Shown: positions 49,502-57,952, counted from the stretch's first letter. The stretch is DNA of 64,000 nucleotides from Sphingopyxis sp. H053 (GCF_001468225.1 NZ_LNRU01000016.1:20799-84798), one strand, 5' to 3'. Numbers and translations: made by a program. The notes: a model not told the origin generated them from the sequence alone.

Positions 49502-50845
49502 ATGCTGACCGTTTCCGAAGCCCTCGATCGTGCGCAGATGCTGTGCGACGCCGCTGCGAAAGCCGGCGCCGATGCCGCCGACGCGCTCTATTATTGCAAC
49601 GCCGCAACCTCGGTCTCTATGCGGCTCGGCGCGCTCGAGGATGTCGAGCGGTCCGAGGGGCAGGATATTTCGCTCCGCGTCTTCGTCGGCCAGCGCAGCG
49701 CGAGCGTATCGACCGCCGACATGGACGCGGGCGAACTGACCAAGCTGGTCGAACGCTGCGTCGCGATGGCGCGCGAGGCGCCCGAGGATCCCTATGCCGG
49801 CCTCGCGCCCGAAGAGCTGCTGTTCAAGGAGCCCGTCCCCGATTTCGATCTCGATGACAACAGCGAAGCCGATCCCGCTGCGCTGCGGACCGCCGCACTG
49901 GCAGTCGAGGAAGCCGCGCGCGCTGTCACGGGCGTGACCAACAGCGAGGGCGGCAGCGCAAGCCACAGCCGCACGCGCTTCGCGCTCGCGACCAGCCATG
50001 GCTTTGCCGGCGGTTACGGGTCGAGCGGCCACAGCCTGTCGGCGAGCGTGATCGCGGGCGAAGGCGCAAGCATGCAGCGCGATTATGGCTGGCACAGCGC
50101 GCATCATCTGGCGGACCTCGAAAGCGCGGCGGACATCGGCAACCGCGCCGGTACGCGCGCTGTTGCAAGGCTGAACCCGGGCAAGGCGCCGAACGGCAAA
50201 CTGCCCGTGCTGCTTGATCCGCGCGTCAGCGGCGGCATCGTCGGCCATCTGCTCGGCGCGATCGCCGGGCCCGCGATCGCGCGCGGCACCAGTTTCCTCC
50301 TCGGCAAGGAAGAGCAGACGCTGTTCGACAGCGGCATTATCATCCGCGACGAACCGCACCGCGCACGCGGCCTGCGCAGCCGCGCCTTCGACGGCGAGGG
50401 CTTGCCCACCGCGGCGCGCGACATCGTCGCCGGTGGCAAGATCACCGGCTGGCTGCTCGACACCGCATCGGCGAAACAGCTCGGCCTGGCGCCGACCGGC
50501 CATGCCAGCCGCGGCGGCGGCGCGTCGGGGGTGGGCGCGAGCAACCTGCACCTCGCGGCGGGCAGCGTGACACCCGCGGCGCTGATGGAGGGCATCGCCG
50601 ACGGCGTCTATATCACCGAACTGATCGGCCACGGCGTCAATCCGGTGACCGGCGATTACAGCCGCGGCGCGTCGGGTTTCCTGATCAAGGATGGCGCTCT
50701 CGCCGGGCCGATCGCCGAATTTACGATCGCGGGCAATCTCATCGACATGTTCGCAGGCCTGATCCCCGCGAACGACCTCGAATTCCGCCATGGCACCAAC
50801 GCGCCGACGCTGCGCATCGACGGCATGACCGTCGCGTCGAGCTAG
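49502..50845 (+). CDS. pmbA: TldD/PmbA family metalloprotease-related protein (PmbA/TldE)
   Basis: 447 residues. PmbA (TldE) type: lacks the HExxxH zinc motif of TldD and has GHSLSASVIAGEGASMQRDYGWHSA, PVLLDPRVSGGIVGHLLGAIAGPAIARGTSFL, RDEPHRARGLRSRAFDGEGLPT and the C-terminal GYSRGASGFLI-like DYSRGASGFLIKDGALAGPI. The TldD-TldE heterodimer degrades unfolded peptides and matures some modified peptides and toxins. No tldD is in the window. Followed after 12 bases by the CysQ-like gene. Confidence 0.92.
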   Translation: MLTVSEALDRAQMLCDAAAKAGADAADALYYCNAATSVSMRLGALEDVERSEGQDISLRVFVGQRSASVSTADMDAGELTKLVERCVAMAREAPEDPYAGLAPEELLFKEPVPDFDLDDNSEADPAALRTAALAVEEAARAVTGVTNSEGGSASHSRTRFALATSHGFAGGYGSSGHSLSASVIAGEGASMQRDYGWHSAHHLADLESAADIGNRAGTRAVARLNPGKAPNGKLPVLLDPRVSGGIVGHLLGAIAGPAIARGTSFLLGKEEQTLFDSGIIIRDEPHRARGLRSRAFDGEGLPTAARDIVAGGKITGWLLDTASAKQLGLAPTGHASRGGGASGVGASNLHLAAGSVTPAALMEGIADGVYITELIGHGVNPVTGDYSRGASGFLIKDGALAGPIAEFTIAGNLIDMFAGLIPANDLEFRHGTNAPTLRIDGMTVASS

Positions 50846-50857
50846 AGACCGCCGCCG

Positions 50858-51649
50858 ATGCCCGGCCGCAACCTCGAAGCCGCGATCGCCGCGACGCGCG
50901 AAGTCGGCGACATGGCGATGGCGCGCTGGCGCGGCGAGGGACAAGCGGTCAATGTTTGGAACAAGTCGCACGACAATCCGGTCAGCGACGTCGACCTCGC
51001 GGTCGATGCGCGGCTGAAGGCCGTGCTCGGCGCGATGGTGCCCGAGGCGGGGTGGCTGTCCGAAGAAACCGCCGACAATGAAGCGCGGCTGTCGTGCCGC
51101 GCGATGTGGTGCGTCGACCCGATCGACGGCACGCGCGATTTCATCCGCGGCCGGCCCGGTTGGTGCGTATCGGTCGCGCTCGTGATCGACGGCACGCCCG
51201 AGTTCGGCATCCTCTACGCCCCCGCGCTCGACGAACTATGGGTCGCACAAAAGAGCCAGGGCGCGCTGCTCAACGGCGAAACGCTGCACGCCAGCCAGCG
51301 CACGACATTCGCCGGATCGCGCGTCCCCGCCGATGCGCTGCCCAAGGTCGACAGCGACCTGGTCATCGTCACCAAGCCGAACAGCATCGCGCTGCGTATG
51401 GCGCTCGTCGCCGACGACCGCGCCGACCTCGTCGCAACGCTGCGCTGGGGGTTCGAGTGGGATGTCGCCGCCGCGGCGCTGATCGCCAGCGAGGCCGGAG
51501 CGACGGTGACCGACGCGTTCGGCGCCCCTTTGCACTTCAATACCCCGCGCGCGCAGGCGTTCGGTGTGATTGCGTGCGCCCCCGGAATCCATGCCGCCGT
51601 TGTCGACCGCTTGCATGATCGCGCGGTCACCCTTACATCGCCATCCTGA
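50858..51649 (+). CDS. Inositol monophosphatase family protein, CysQ-like
   Basis: 263 residues of the lithium-sensitive phosphatase superfamily: metal-site motifs DNPVSDVDLAVD, WLSEETADN, WCVDPIDGTRDFIRG and GFEWDVAAAALIASEAGATVTD. Likely 3'(2'),5'-bisphosphate nucleotidase (CysQ) or histidinol/inositol phosphatase; substrate cannot be fixed by motif alone. Cotranscribed with pmbA. Confidence 0.87.
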   Translation: MPGRNLEAAIAATREVGDMAMARWRGEGQAVNVWNKSHDNPVSDVDLAVDARLKAVLGAMVPEAGWLSEETADNEARLSCRAMWCVDPIDGTRDFIRGRPGWCVSVALVIDGTPEFGILYAPALDELWVAQKSQGALLNGETLHASQRTTFAGSRVPADALPKVDSDLVIVTKPNSIALRMALVADDRADLVATLRWGFEWDVAAAALIASEAGATVTDAFGAPLHFNTPRAQAFGVIACAPGIHAAVVDRLHDRAVTLTSPS

Positions 51650-51684
51650 GCGGTGATCCACGGCTTCAAACCACCGCACTTCGC

Positions 51685-51713
51685 TTGACAATCAGCCCGA
51701 CTCACCTTAGTTG
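51685..51713 (+). promoter_or_regulatory. Predicted promoter of rpsM operon
   Basis: TTGACA (51685-51690), a 17-base spacer and TAGTTG (51708-51713). It lies about 135 bases before rpsM and 36 after the CysQ-like stop. Because the usual upstream genes of rpsM (secY, adk) are not here, the ribosomal operon needs its own promoter. Confidence 0.45.
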
Positions 51714-51848
51714 CGCGTCCATTCCGACAGCCTGACCGGACGGCGAAGCGCCATGCGCGCATCGTGGTCCGTTTTTTGCGTTGGAAAATCAGACGCTTTG
51801 AGATGGGGCCGATTGCCTACGGCCCCGTGGAGCAGGAGAAAGTTACCA

Positions 51849-52217
51849 ATGGCACGTATTGCGGGCGTCAACTTGCCCACCAACAAGCGCGTAATCATCG
51901 CGCTCACCTACATCCACGGCATCGGTCGCAAGAGCGCTGTCGACATCGCCAACAAGCTGGGCATCGACCACACGCGTCGCGTTCAGGATCTTTCGGATGC
52001 CGAAATCCTGCAGATCCGCGAAACGCTCGACGCCGACCACACGGTCGAGGGTGATCTTCGCCGCAACACGGCGATGAACATCAAGCGCCTGATGGACCTC
52101 GCCTGCTATCGCGGCCTGCGTCATCGCAAGGGCCTTCCGGTCCGCGGCCAGCGCACGCACACCAATGCGCGCACCCGCAAGGGCAAGGCCAAGGCGATCG
52201 CCGGTAAGAAGAAATAA
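51849..52217 (+). CDS. rpsM: 30S ribosomal protein S13
   Basis: 122 residues: ARIAGVNLPTNKRVIIALTYIHGIGRKSA at the N-terminus, LRHRKGLPVRGQRTHTNARTRKG at the C-terminus, unmistakable uS13. Contacts the head of the 30S subunit and the P-site tRNA. GGAGAAAGTTACC precedes the ATG. First gene of rpsM-rpsK-rpoA-rplQ. Confidence 0.99.
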   Translation: MARIAGVNLPTNKRVIIALTYIHGIGRKSAVDIANKLGIDHTRRVQDLSDAEILQIRETLDADHTVEGDLRRNTAMNIKRLMDLACYRGLRHRKGLPVRGQRTHTNARTRKGKAKAIAGKKK

Positions 52218-52318
52218 GGTCGAGCGCGTCCATCCGGGCGCGCTTCCTTATTTCCCCTGCCGGGGCAGCGGCGCATCGCCCGCCACCGGCCATTCAGGAT
52301 TTAGGTTAGGAATATATC

Positions 52319-52708
52319 ATGGCTCGTGAACCGCAGCGTCTTCGTCGGCGCGAACGCAAAAACATCTCGTCGGGCGTCGCCCACGTCAACGCGACCTTCA
52401 ACAACACGATGATCACCATCACCGACGCACAGGGCAACGCGATTGCCTGGTCGAGCGCCGGCATGATGGGCTTCAAGGGAAGCCGCAAGTCGACCCCGTA
52501 TGCGGCGCAGGTTTGCGCCGAAGACGCCGGCAAGAAGGCCGCCGAACATGGCGTCCGTACGCTGGAAGTCGAAGTCAAGGGCCCGGGTGCGGGCCGTGAA
52601 TCGGCTCTCCGCGCGCTGCAGGCCGTCGGGTTCCACATCACGTCGATCCGCGACGTGACGCCGATCCCGCACAATGGCGTCCGCCCGGCCAAGCGCCGCC
52701 GCGTCTGA
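52319..52708 (+). CDS. rpsK: 30S ribosomal protein S11
   Basis: 129 residues: GVAHVNATFNNTMITITDAQGNAIAWSSAGMMGFKGSRKSTPYAAQ and the C-terminal DVTPIPHNGVRPAKRRRV are standard uS11. A 101-base spacer separates it from rpsM; it contains a GC-rich stretch (52220-52280) with no clear terminator. Confidence 0.99.
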   Translation: MAREPQRLRRRERKNISSGVAHVNATFNNTMITITDAQGNAIAWSSAGMMGFKGSRKSTPYAAQVCAEDAGKKAAEHGVRTLEVEVKGPGAGRESALRALQAVGFHITSIRDVTPIPHNGVRPAKRRRV

Positions 52709-52808
52709 CGTCTTTCGGGCGCGCTCCGCCGGAGCGCCGCCCGTACAAAACTCCTCGCTGGACTGGTGGTCGACCCCCACCCGTCCCGCCCAAAGCAAAG
52801 GGAAATCC

Positions 52809-53867
52809 ATGACTGTCAATATCCGGAACTGGCAGGAATTGAAGAAGCCCAGCAACCTGGAAATCAAGGCTGGCAGCGACGGCAAGCGCAAGGCGACCTT
52901 CGTCGCCGAACCGCTCGAGCGCGGCTTCGGCCTGACGCTCGGCAACGCGCTGCGCCGCGTGCTGCTCTCGTCGCTCCAGGGTGCGGCTATCACGTCGATC
53001 AAGATCGAGAATGTGCTCCACGAATTCTCGAGCCTCGCCGGCGTGCGTGAAGATGTCACCGACATCGTCCTCAACGTGAAGCAGATCGCGCTCAAGATGG
53101 AAGGCGAAGGCCCGAAGCGGCTTCAGCTTTCGGCGACCGGTCCCGCGACCGTCAAGGCCGGCGACATCATGGTGTCGGGCGACATCAAGGTGATGAACCC
53201 GAACCATGTCATCTGCCACCTCGACGACGGTGCGACGCTGAACATGGAACTCGTTGCCGACACCGGCAAGGGTTACGTCCCCGCGACCGCCAACCGTCCG
53301 ATCGATGCGCCGATCGGCCTGATCCCGGTCGACTCGCTCTACTCGCCCGTGCGCCAGGTTGCCTACAAGGTCGACAATGCCCGCATCGGCCAGGAACTGG
53401 ACTATGACAAGCTGAACCTGACCGTCGAAACCGACGGCACGATCACCCCGGAAGACGCCGTCGCTTACGCCGCGCGCATCCTCCAGGACCAGCTCCAGGT
53501 CTTCGTCCACTTCGAAGAAGCGATGAACGACAGCGGCCTCATCGGCATGGCGGCTTCGCCGACCACCGCCGACGAATCGGACGTCAACCAGCTCAACCGC
53601 TTCCTTCTCAAGAAGGTCGACGAGCTCGAACTGTCGGTCCGTTCGGCGAACTGCCTCAAGAACGACAACATCATCTATATCGGTGATCTCGTTCAGAAGA
53701 CCGAAGCCGAAATGCTCCGCACGCCGAACTTCGGCCGCAAGTCCTTGAACGAAATCAAGGAAGTGCTGTCGTCGATGGGCCTGCGTCTCGGCATGGACAT
53801 CCCCGGCTGGCCGCCGGAGAACATCGAAGAAATGGCCAAGAAGCTCGAACAAGAGCTGCTGGGCTGA
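52809..53867 (+). CDS. rpoA: DNA-directed RNA polymerase subunit alpha
   Basis: 352 residues. N-terminal dimerisation domain (EPLERGFGLTLGNALRRVLLSSLQGAAITS) and C-terminal domain (LELSVRSANCLKNDNIIYIGDLVQ ... GRKSLNEIKEVL) are both complete. The ATG at 52809 (MTVNIRNWQELKKP) has AAAGGGAAATCC upstream; the frame is open 45 codons further but the family starts here. Confidence 0.99.
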   Translation: MTVNIRNWQELKKPSNLEIKAGSDGKRKATFVAEPLERGFGLTLGNALRRVLLSSLQGAAITSIKIENVLHEFSSLAGVREDVTDIVLNVKQIALKMEGEGPKRLQLSATGPATVKAGDIMVSGDIKVMNPNHVICHLDDGATLNMELVADTGKGYVPATANRPIDAPIGLIPVDSLYSPVRQVAYKVDNARIGQELDYDKLNLTVETDGTITPEDAVAYAARILQDQLQVFVHFEEAMNDSGLIGMAASPTTADESDVNQLNRFLLKKVDELELSVRSANCLKNDNIIYIGDLVQKTEAEMLRTPNFGRKSLNEIKEVLSSMGLRLGMDIPGWPPENIEEMAKKLEQELLG

Positions 53868-53874
53868 AGATAGC

Positions 53875-53949
53875 CGTCGCCCCAGCGAAAGCTGGGGCCG
53901 CTATCGTGGCATTGTGCCGCGAGCGATCCCAGCTTTCGCTGGGATGACG
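53875..53949. repeat. Nested-hairpin palindrome inside the rpoA-rplQ spacer
   Basis: 75 bases. Outer ends CGTCGCCCC and GGGATGACG; inner hairpins CCCCAGC-GAAA-GCTGGGG and TCCCAGC-TTTC-GCTGGGA, with closing pairs C-G and T-A both kept. Starts 8 bases after the rpoA stop, within an essential operon, and enlarges the rpoA-rplQ gap to 163 bases. Confidence 0.85.
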
Positions 53950-54030
53950 ATTTCGGGAATGGGTCGGCCCGCACATCGACCTGGCTTGGGGTACCTCGAA
54001 CGGCCCCTCTGACAAACGAAGGAATGAATT

Positions 54031-54453
54031 ATGCGTCATAAATCGGGTGGCCGGAAGCTTCAGCGCACGAGCGCGCATCGCACGGCCCTGTTCCGCAACA
54101 TGTCGGCTTCGCTCATCAAGCATGAGCAGATCACGACGACCGTCGCCAAGGCGAAGGAACTGCGTCCCTATATCGAAAAGCTGGTGACGCTCGCCAAGCG
54201 CGGTGGCCTTGCCAACCGTCGCCTCGCGAACAGCCGCCTGCTCGACGACACGCAGCTCAAGAAGCTGTTCGACGTGCTGGCCGAGCGCTACAAGGACCGC
54301 AACGGCGGCTACACCCGCGTGATCAAGGCCGGCATCCGCGCCTCGGACGCGGCGCCGATGGCGATCATCGAATTCGTCGACCGCGACGTCGATGCCAAGG
54401 GCCAGGATTCGGGTCCCGTCGAGCAGTATGACGACGAGGCGGAAGCCGCATAA
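54031..54453 (+). CDS. rplQ: 50S ribosomal protein L17
   Basis: 140 residues: MRHKSGGRKLQRTSAHRTALFRNMSASLIKHEQITTTVAKAKELRPYIEKL is typical bL17; the C-terminus carries the acidic extension seen in alphaproteobacteria. GAAGGAATGAATT gives the ribosome-binding site. Last gene of the operon, followed by a strong terminator. Confidence 0.99.
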   Translation: MRHKSGGRKLQRTSAHRTALFRNMSASLIKHEQITTTVAKAKELRPYIEKLVTLAKRGGLANRRLANSRLLDDTQLKKLFDVLAERYKDRNGGYTRVIKAGIRASDAAPMAIIEFVDRDVDAKGQDSGPVEQYDDEAEAA

Positions 54454-54481
54454 GGCGCGCTTCGAGCGACACGAGAAACAA

Positions 54482-54513
54482 GGGCGGCATCCGAAAGGAT
54501 CGCCGCCCTTTTT
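54482..54513 (+). terminator. Rho-independent terminator after rplQ
   Basis: GGGCGGCATCC, loop GAAA, GGATCGCCGCCC (one bulged C), then five T. It closes the ribosomal operon and separates it from the gbsR-type promoter that starts ten bases later. Confidence 0.9.
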
Positions 54514-54522
54514 CATGCCCGA

Positions 54523-54568
54523 TTGACATCCATCCTGTTTCGTCCGATATTTCTGTTATGACAGAAAT
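54523..54568 (+). promoter_or_regulatory. Promoter with palindromic operator over the start codon (predicted leaderless mRNA)
   Basis: TTGACA (54523-54528), 17-base spacer, GATATT (54546-54551). Transcription would begin at or next to the ATG at 54558, and no Shine-Dalgarno is present, so the mRNA is predicted to be leaderless. A perfect inverted repeat ATTTCTGT-TATG-ACAGAAAT (54549-54568) overlaps the -10 element and has the ATG in its 4-base centre. A dimeric regulator bound here would block RNA polymerase directly; autorepression by the encoded GbsR-type protein is the obvious model. Confidence 0.65.
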
Positions 54569-55142
54569 TACCGAACATGATTCGAAACTGTCCCCGGCGG
54601 CGACCGAATTCATCCTTCATTGGGGTAATCTCGGCGGCCAGTGGGGTGTCAACCGCTCGGTGGCGCAAATCCATGCCTTGCTGTTCATCTCCGACCGCGC
54701 GCTCCACGCCGAGGAGATCGCCGAGATGCTCGGACTCGCGCGCTCGAACGTCTCCAACTCGATCAAGGAACTGCTCGGCTGGCGGCTGATCGAGCGCGTC
54801 CCGTTGCTCGGCGACCGGCGCGACCATTTCACCGCCGAAAAAGACATCTGGGAAATGGTCACGCGGATCGCCGCGGGCCGCAAGGCACGCGAGGTCGATC
54901 CCGCCGAGGCGGCGCTGAAAGCGTGTGTCGCGCGCGCGGCGAATGACCCCGGGCTCAGTCCCGATGCCAAGGCACGCCTGTCCGACATGCTCGATTTCGT
55001 GACAACAATGGGGCGCTGGCACGGCGAAATGCTGAGCGTGCCCAAACCTGCGCTGATGCGGCTGATCAGGCTCGGCGCCGGGGTAACGAAGCTGATCAAC
55101 TGGCGTCCGGGCAAGGGCAAGGACGCCGGTCAGGAGCGGTAG
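54558..55142 (+). CDS. GbsR/MarR-type transcriptional regulator
   Basis: 194 residues. Winged helix-turn-helix of the GbsR group: FILHWGNLGGQWGVNRSVAQIHALLFISDRALHAEEIAEMLGLARSNVSNSIKELLGWRLIERVPLLGDRRDHFTAEKDIWEM. The C-terminal 70 residues probably form the dimerisation helix. GbsR proteins sense choline in Bacillus; the ligand here is unknown. First gene of a four-gene overlapping operon (1-base gap to the DUF4166 gene). Predicted to bind the palindrome that spans its own start codon. Confidence 0.88.
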   Translation: MTEITEHDSKLSPAATEFILHWGNLGGQWGVNRSVAQIHALLFISDRALHAEEIAEMLGLARSNVSNSIKELLGWRLIERVPLLGDRRDHFTAEKDIWEMVTRIAAGRKAREVDPAEAALKACVARAANDPGLSPDAKARLSDMLDFVTTMGRWHGEMLSVPKPALMRLIRLGAGVTKLINWRPGKGKDAGQER

Positions 55143-55143
55143 G

Positions 55144-55812
55144 ATGCGCAGCGGTGCGGAACGACGGAGCGAGGCGATGGTCCCGGCGGCACGCGATGCC
55201 GGCGATACGCTCGCCGACGATCGCTTTCGCCGCCTCGTTCCGCGCGCGGACTGGGACGCGCTGCCCGCCGACGTCCGGCGCCGCTTTTCGAAACGCCTCT
55301 GCGGAACCGCTGTCGCGACCTATAGCGGTGAGATTGCCTGGACGCGCCTCTCTCGCACCGGCTGGCTGCTTGCCCAGCTCTGCCGCCTGATCGGCGCGCC
55401 GTTGCCGACGAGCGCCAGCGGCCCCGCGCCCGCCGCCGTCGCGGTCAGCAAGGACCACACCAGCGGCGGCCAGTGCTGGACGCGCCTTTATGGCCGGACG
55501 CGCGGCCATCCGCAGGTGATCCACAGCGCGAAGAGCTTTGCGGGCCCAACCGGACTCGAAGAGCATATCGGCGGCGGTTTCGGCATGGCGCTTACGGTCC
55601 GTGCCGAAGCTGATGCGCTGATCTTCACCTCCGACCATTATTTCTGGCAAGCGGCGGGGCTTCGGCTCCGCCTTCCCCGCCGGCTGTCCCTCGGCACGAC
55701 CGTCGTGACGCATCAGCATCTCGGCAGCGGCCGCTTCGCCTTCGACCTCAAGATCACACACCCGCTGTTTGGCGAGCTGCTCAATCAGCACGGATTGTTC
55801 CGCGATGCCTGA
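55144..55812 (+). CDS. DUF4166 domain protein
   Basis: 222 residues. DUF4166 signatures: FRRLVPRADWDALPADVRRRFSKRL at the start, then GGQCWTRLYGR, HPQVIHSAKSFAGPTGLEEHIGGGFGMALTV, and LGSGRFAFDLKITHPLFGELLNQHGLFRDA at the end. No signal peptide. Function unknown. A divergent copy of the same domain forms the C-terminal third of the product of 56209-57864 in the same operon. Its stop lies inside the next gene (8-base overlap). Confidence 0.85.
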   Translation: MRSGAERRSEAMVPAARDAGDTLADDRFRRLVPRADWDALPADVRRRFSKRLCGTAVATYSGEIAWTRLSRTGWLLAQLCRLIGAPLPTSASGPAPAAVAVSKDHTSGGQCWTRLYGRTRGHPQVIHSAKSFAGPTGLEEHIGGGFGMALTVRAEADALIFTSDHYFWQAAGLRLRLPRRLSLGTTVVTHQHLGSGRFAFDLKITHPLFGELLNQHGLFRDA

Positions 55813-56212
55813 CGCGGCCGGCCCGATTATCCTGTTCGACGCCGAATGCGTGCTGTGCTCGGCCAACGCGCAGTTCGTGCTGCGGCACGACAAGGTCGCG
55901 CGGTTCCGCCTCGCATCGATCCAGGGGGTGGCGGGTGCCGCGCTGTGCCGCGAACATGGCCTCGATCCGCGCGACCCGACGAGCATTCTAATTATCGATG
56001 GTGCACGCGTTCGGCGCGACAGCGATGCCGTGCTCGCAATCTATGAGGGACTCGGATGGCCGTGGCGGGTGCTCGCGCTCTTTCGCCTGGTCCCGGCATT
56101 CTTCCGGGACCCCATTTACCGCTGGATCGCGCGCCATCGCTACCGTCTGTTCGGAAAGCGCGCGACCTGCTGGGTCGCGCCGCCCGAATATCAAAACCGG
56201 ATATTAGAATGA
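55805..56212 (+). CDS. DCC family thiol-disulfide oxidoreductase-like protein (DUF393)
   Basis: 135 residues. The DxxC-x-x-C motif that names the family is in LFDAECVLCSAN; the rest matches the pattern (RLASIQGVAGAALCREHGLDPRDPTSILIIDGARVRRDSDAVLAIYEGLGWPWRVLALFRLVP, then RYRLFGKRATCWV). Thioredoxin-like fold, presumed redox role. Overlaps both neighbours (8 bases with DUF4166; ATGA with the reductase-like gene). Confidence 0.9.
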   Translation: MPDAAGPIILFDAECVLCSANAQFVLRHDKVARFRLASIQGVAGAALCREHGLDPRDPTSILIIDGARVRRDSDAVLAIYEGLGWPWRVLALFRLVPAFFRDPIYRWIARHRYRLFGKRATCWVAPPEYQNRILE

Positions 56213-57864
56213 AGATATTGATCCTCGGCGGCTATGGCGTGTTCGGCGGACGCCTTGCTGAACTGCTCGCCGACGTGCCCGACATCGACCTCTTCATCTG
56301 CGGCCGCGACCTCGGCCGCGCGGAGCGCTTCTGCGCCGCCTATCGCGGCATCGCGCGCGTCAATCCGCATAGGCTCGACCGGCGCGATACCGCTGCGGCG
56401 CTGGATCGGCTCCGTCCCGACCTCGTCGTCGATGCTTCGGGACCCTTCCAGGATTATGGCGCCGACGGCTATCGGGTGGTCGAGGCGTGCATCGCGGCGA
56501 AAGTCGACTATCTCGATTTCGCCGACGGCGCCGATTTCGTCTTCGGCATCGACCGCTTCGATGCCGCGGCGAAGACCGCGGGCATCTTCATCCTGTCGGG
56601 GGTCAGCAGTTTCCCCGCGCTCACCGGCGCGGTGTTGCGCGAAATGGCAAAGACGATGGACGTCCGCGCGGTCGAGGGCGGGATCGCGCCGTCGCCCTTT
56701 GCGGGCATCGGGCTCAACGTGATGCGCGCGGTCGTCGGCTATGCCGGCGCCCCGGTGAAGCTGCGACGCGGCGGCAAGGATGCGCACGGCATCGGGCTTG
56801 CGGAAAGCCTGCGCTATACCGTCGCGGTCCCCGGCCGGCTGCCACTCAGGAACATCCATTTCTCGCTAGTCGACGTCCCCGATCTCCAGCTCATCCCGCG
56901 CGCCTGGCCCGCGCTCACCGACATCTGGATGGGCGCGGGCCCGGTCCCCGAAATCCTGCATCGCATCCTGAACCTGCTGGCAAAGGCCCGCGCGCGCTTT
57001 CACTTGCCGTCGTTCGAGCCCTTCTCGCGCCTCTTCTACGCGGTGCTCAACCGCATGCGCTTCGGCGAGCATCGCGGCGGGATGTTCATTCGCGCGCGCG
57101 GGCTTGCCGAAGGAAAATTGGCCGAACGGAGCTGGCATCTTTTGGCCGAAGGCGATGACGGGCCCTATATTCCGTCGATGGCGATCGAGGCGATCGTCCG
57201 CAAATTGCGCGCCGGCGATCGTCCGGCCGCCGGCGCGCGGTCGAGCGTCGATGCGCTGAGACTCGCCGACTATGACGCGCTGTTCGCGAACAGATCGATT
57301 CACGCCGGCTTTCGCAGCGAAGAGCCCGACGCGCCGCTCTATCGTCAGCTTCTCGGGACCGCCTTCGACACGCTGCCGCCGACGCTTCAGTTGCTGCACG
57401 GAAGCAAGGCCGAACGCCGGTGGCAGGGTCACGCCGAAGTGCGCCGCGGCACCGGGCTGCTCGCGCGGATCGCCGCCGCGATCGTCGGCTTTCCGAAAGC
57501 GGCTGCGCGCGTCCCCGTCACGGTCGCCTTTACCCCCGAAAAGGGCGGCGAGCGCTGGACCCGCGATTTCGGCGGCAAGCGCTTTGCGTCGTTGCAGTCG
57601 CGCGGCACCGGCCGGAACGACTATCTGCTCGTCGAGCGCTTCGGCCCGCTATCGTTCGCGATGGCGCTCGTGGTCGAGAAGGACCGCCTTCATCTGGTCC
57701 CGCGCCGCTGGTCGGCCTTTGGCATCCCGATGCCGCGCTGGCTGATGCCCCGCGGCCCCAGCTTCGAGACCGAGGCAGACGGCAGTTTCCGTTTCGATGT
57801 CGAAATTGCAGCGCCGCTTCTCGGCTTGGTCGTCGCCTATCGCGGATCGCTCGATCCCGCCTGA
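56209..57864 (+). CDS. Saccharopine dehydrogenase-like NAD(P)-binding protein fused to DUF4166
   Basis: 551 residues. N-terminal Rossmann fold with MKILILGGYGVFGGRLAELL, CGRDLGRAE and VDASGPFQDYG, the pattern of saccharopine-dehydrogenase-like and trans-acting enoyl reductase-like proteins. From about residue 377 (LYRQLLGTAFDTLPPTLQLLHG) to the end it is a DUF4166 domain, with GGERWTRDFGGKRF aligning to GGQCWTRLYGRTRG of the standalone protein. Reaction unknown; a reductase acting on a lipid or isoprenoid-like substrate is a guess. Last gene of the operon; its start overlaps the DCC gene stop. Confidence 0.85.
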   Translation: MKILILGGYGVFGGRLAELLADVPDIDLFICGRDLGRAERFCAAYRGIARVNPHRLDRRDTAAALDRLRPDLVVDASGPFQDYGADGYRVVEACIAAKVDYLDFADGADFVFGIDRFDAAAKTAGIFILSGVSSFPALTGAVLREMAKTMDVRAVEGGIAPSPFAGIGLNVMRAVVGYAGAPVKLRRGGKDAHGIGLAESLRYTVAVPGRLPLRNIHFSLVDVPDLQLIPRAWPALTDIWMGAGPVPEILHRILNLLAKARARFHLPSFEPFSRLFYAVLNRMRFGEHRGGMFIRARGLAEGKLAERSWHLLAEGDDGPYIPSMAIEAIVRKLRAGDRPAAGARSSVDALRLADYDALFANRSIHAGFRSEEPDAPLYRQLLGTAFDTLPPTLQLLHGSKAERRWQGHAEVRRGTGLLARIAAAIVGFPKAAARVPVTVAFTPEKGGERWTRDFGGKRFASLQSRGTGRNDYLLVERFGPLSFAMALVVEKDRLHLVPRRWSAFGIPMPRWLMPRGPSFETEADGSFRFDVEIAAPLLGLVVAYRGSLDPA

Positions 57865-57952
57865 CGGGTATCAAATCCCCTTGCCCGCCCCTTGCCGATG
57901 CTTACATATCGACGCACGATAATTTCCCGCAGAGAATGAGGATCGCCTTGCC

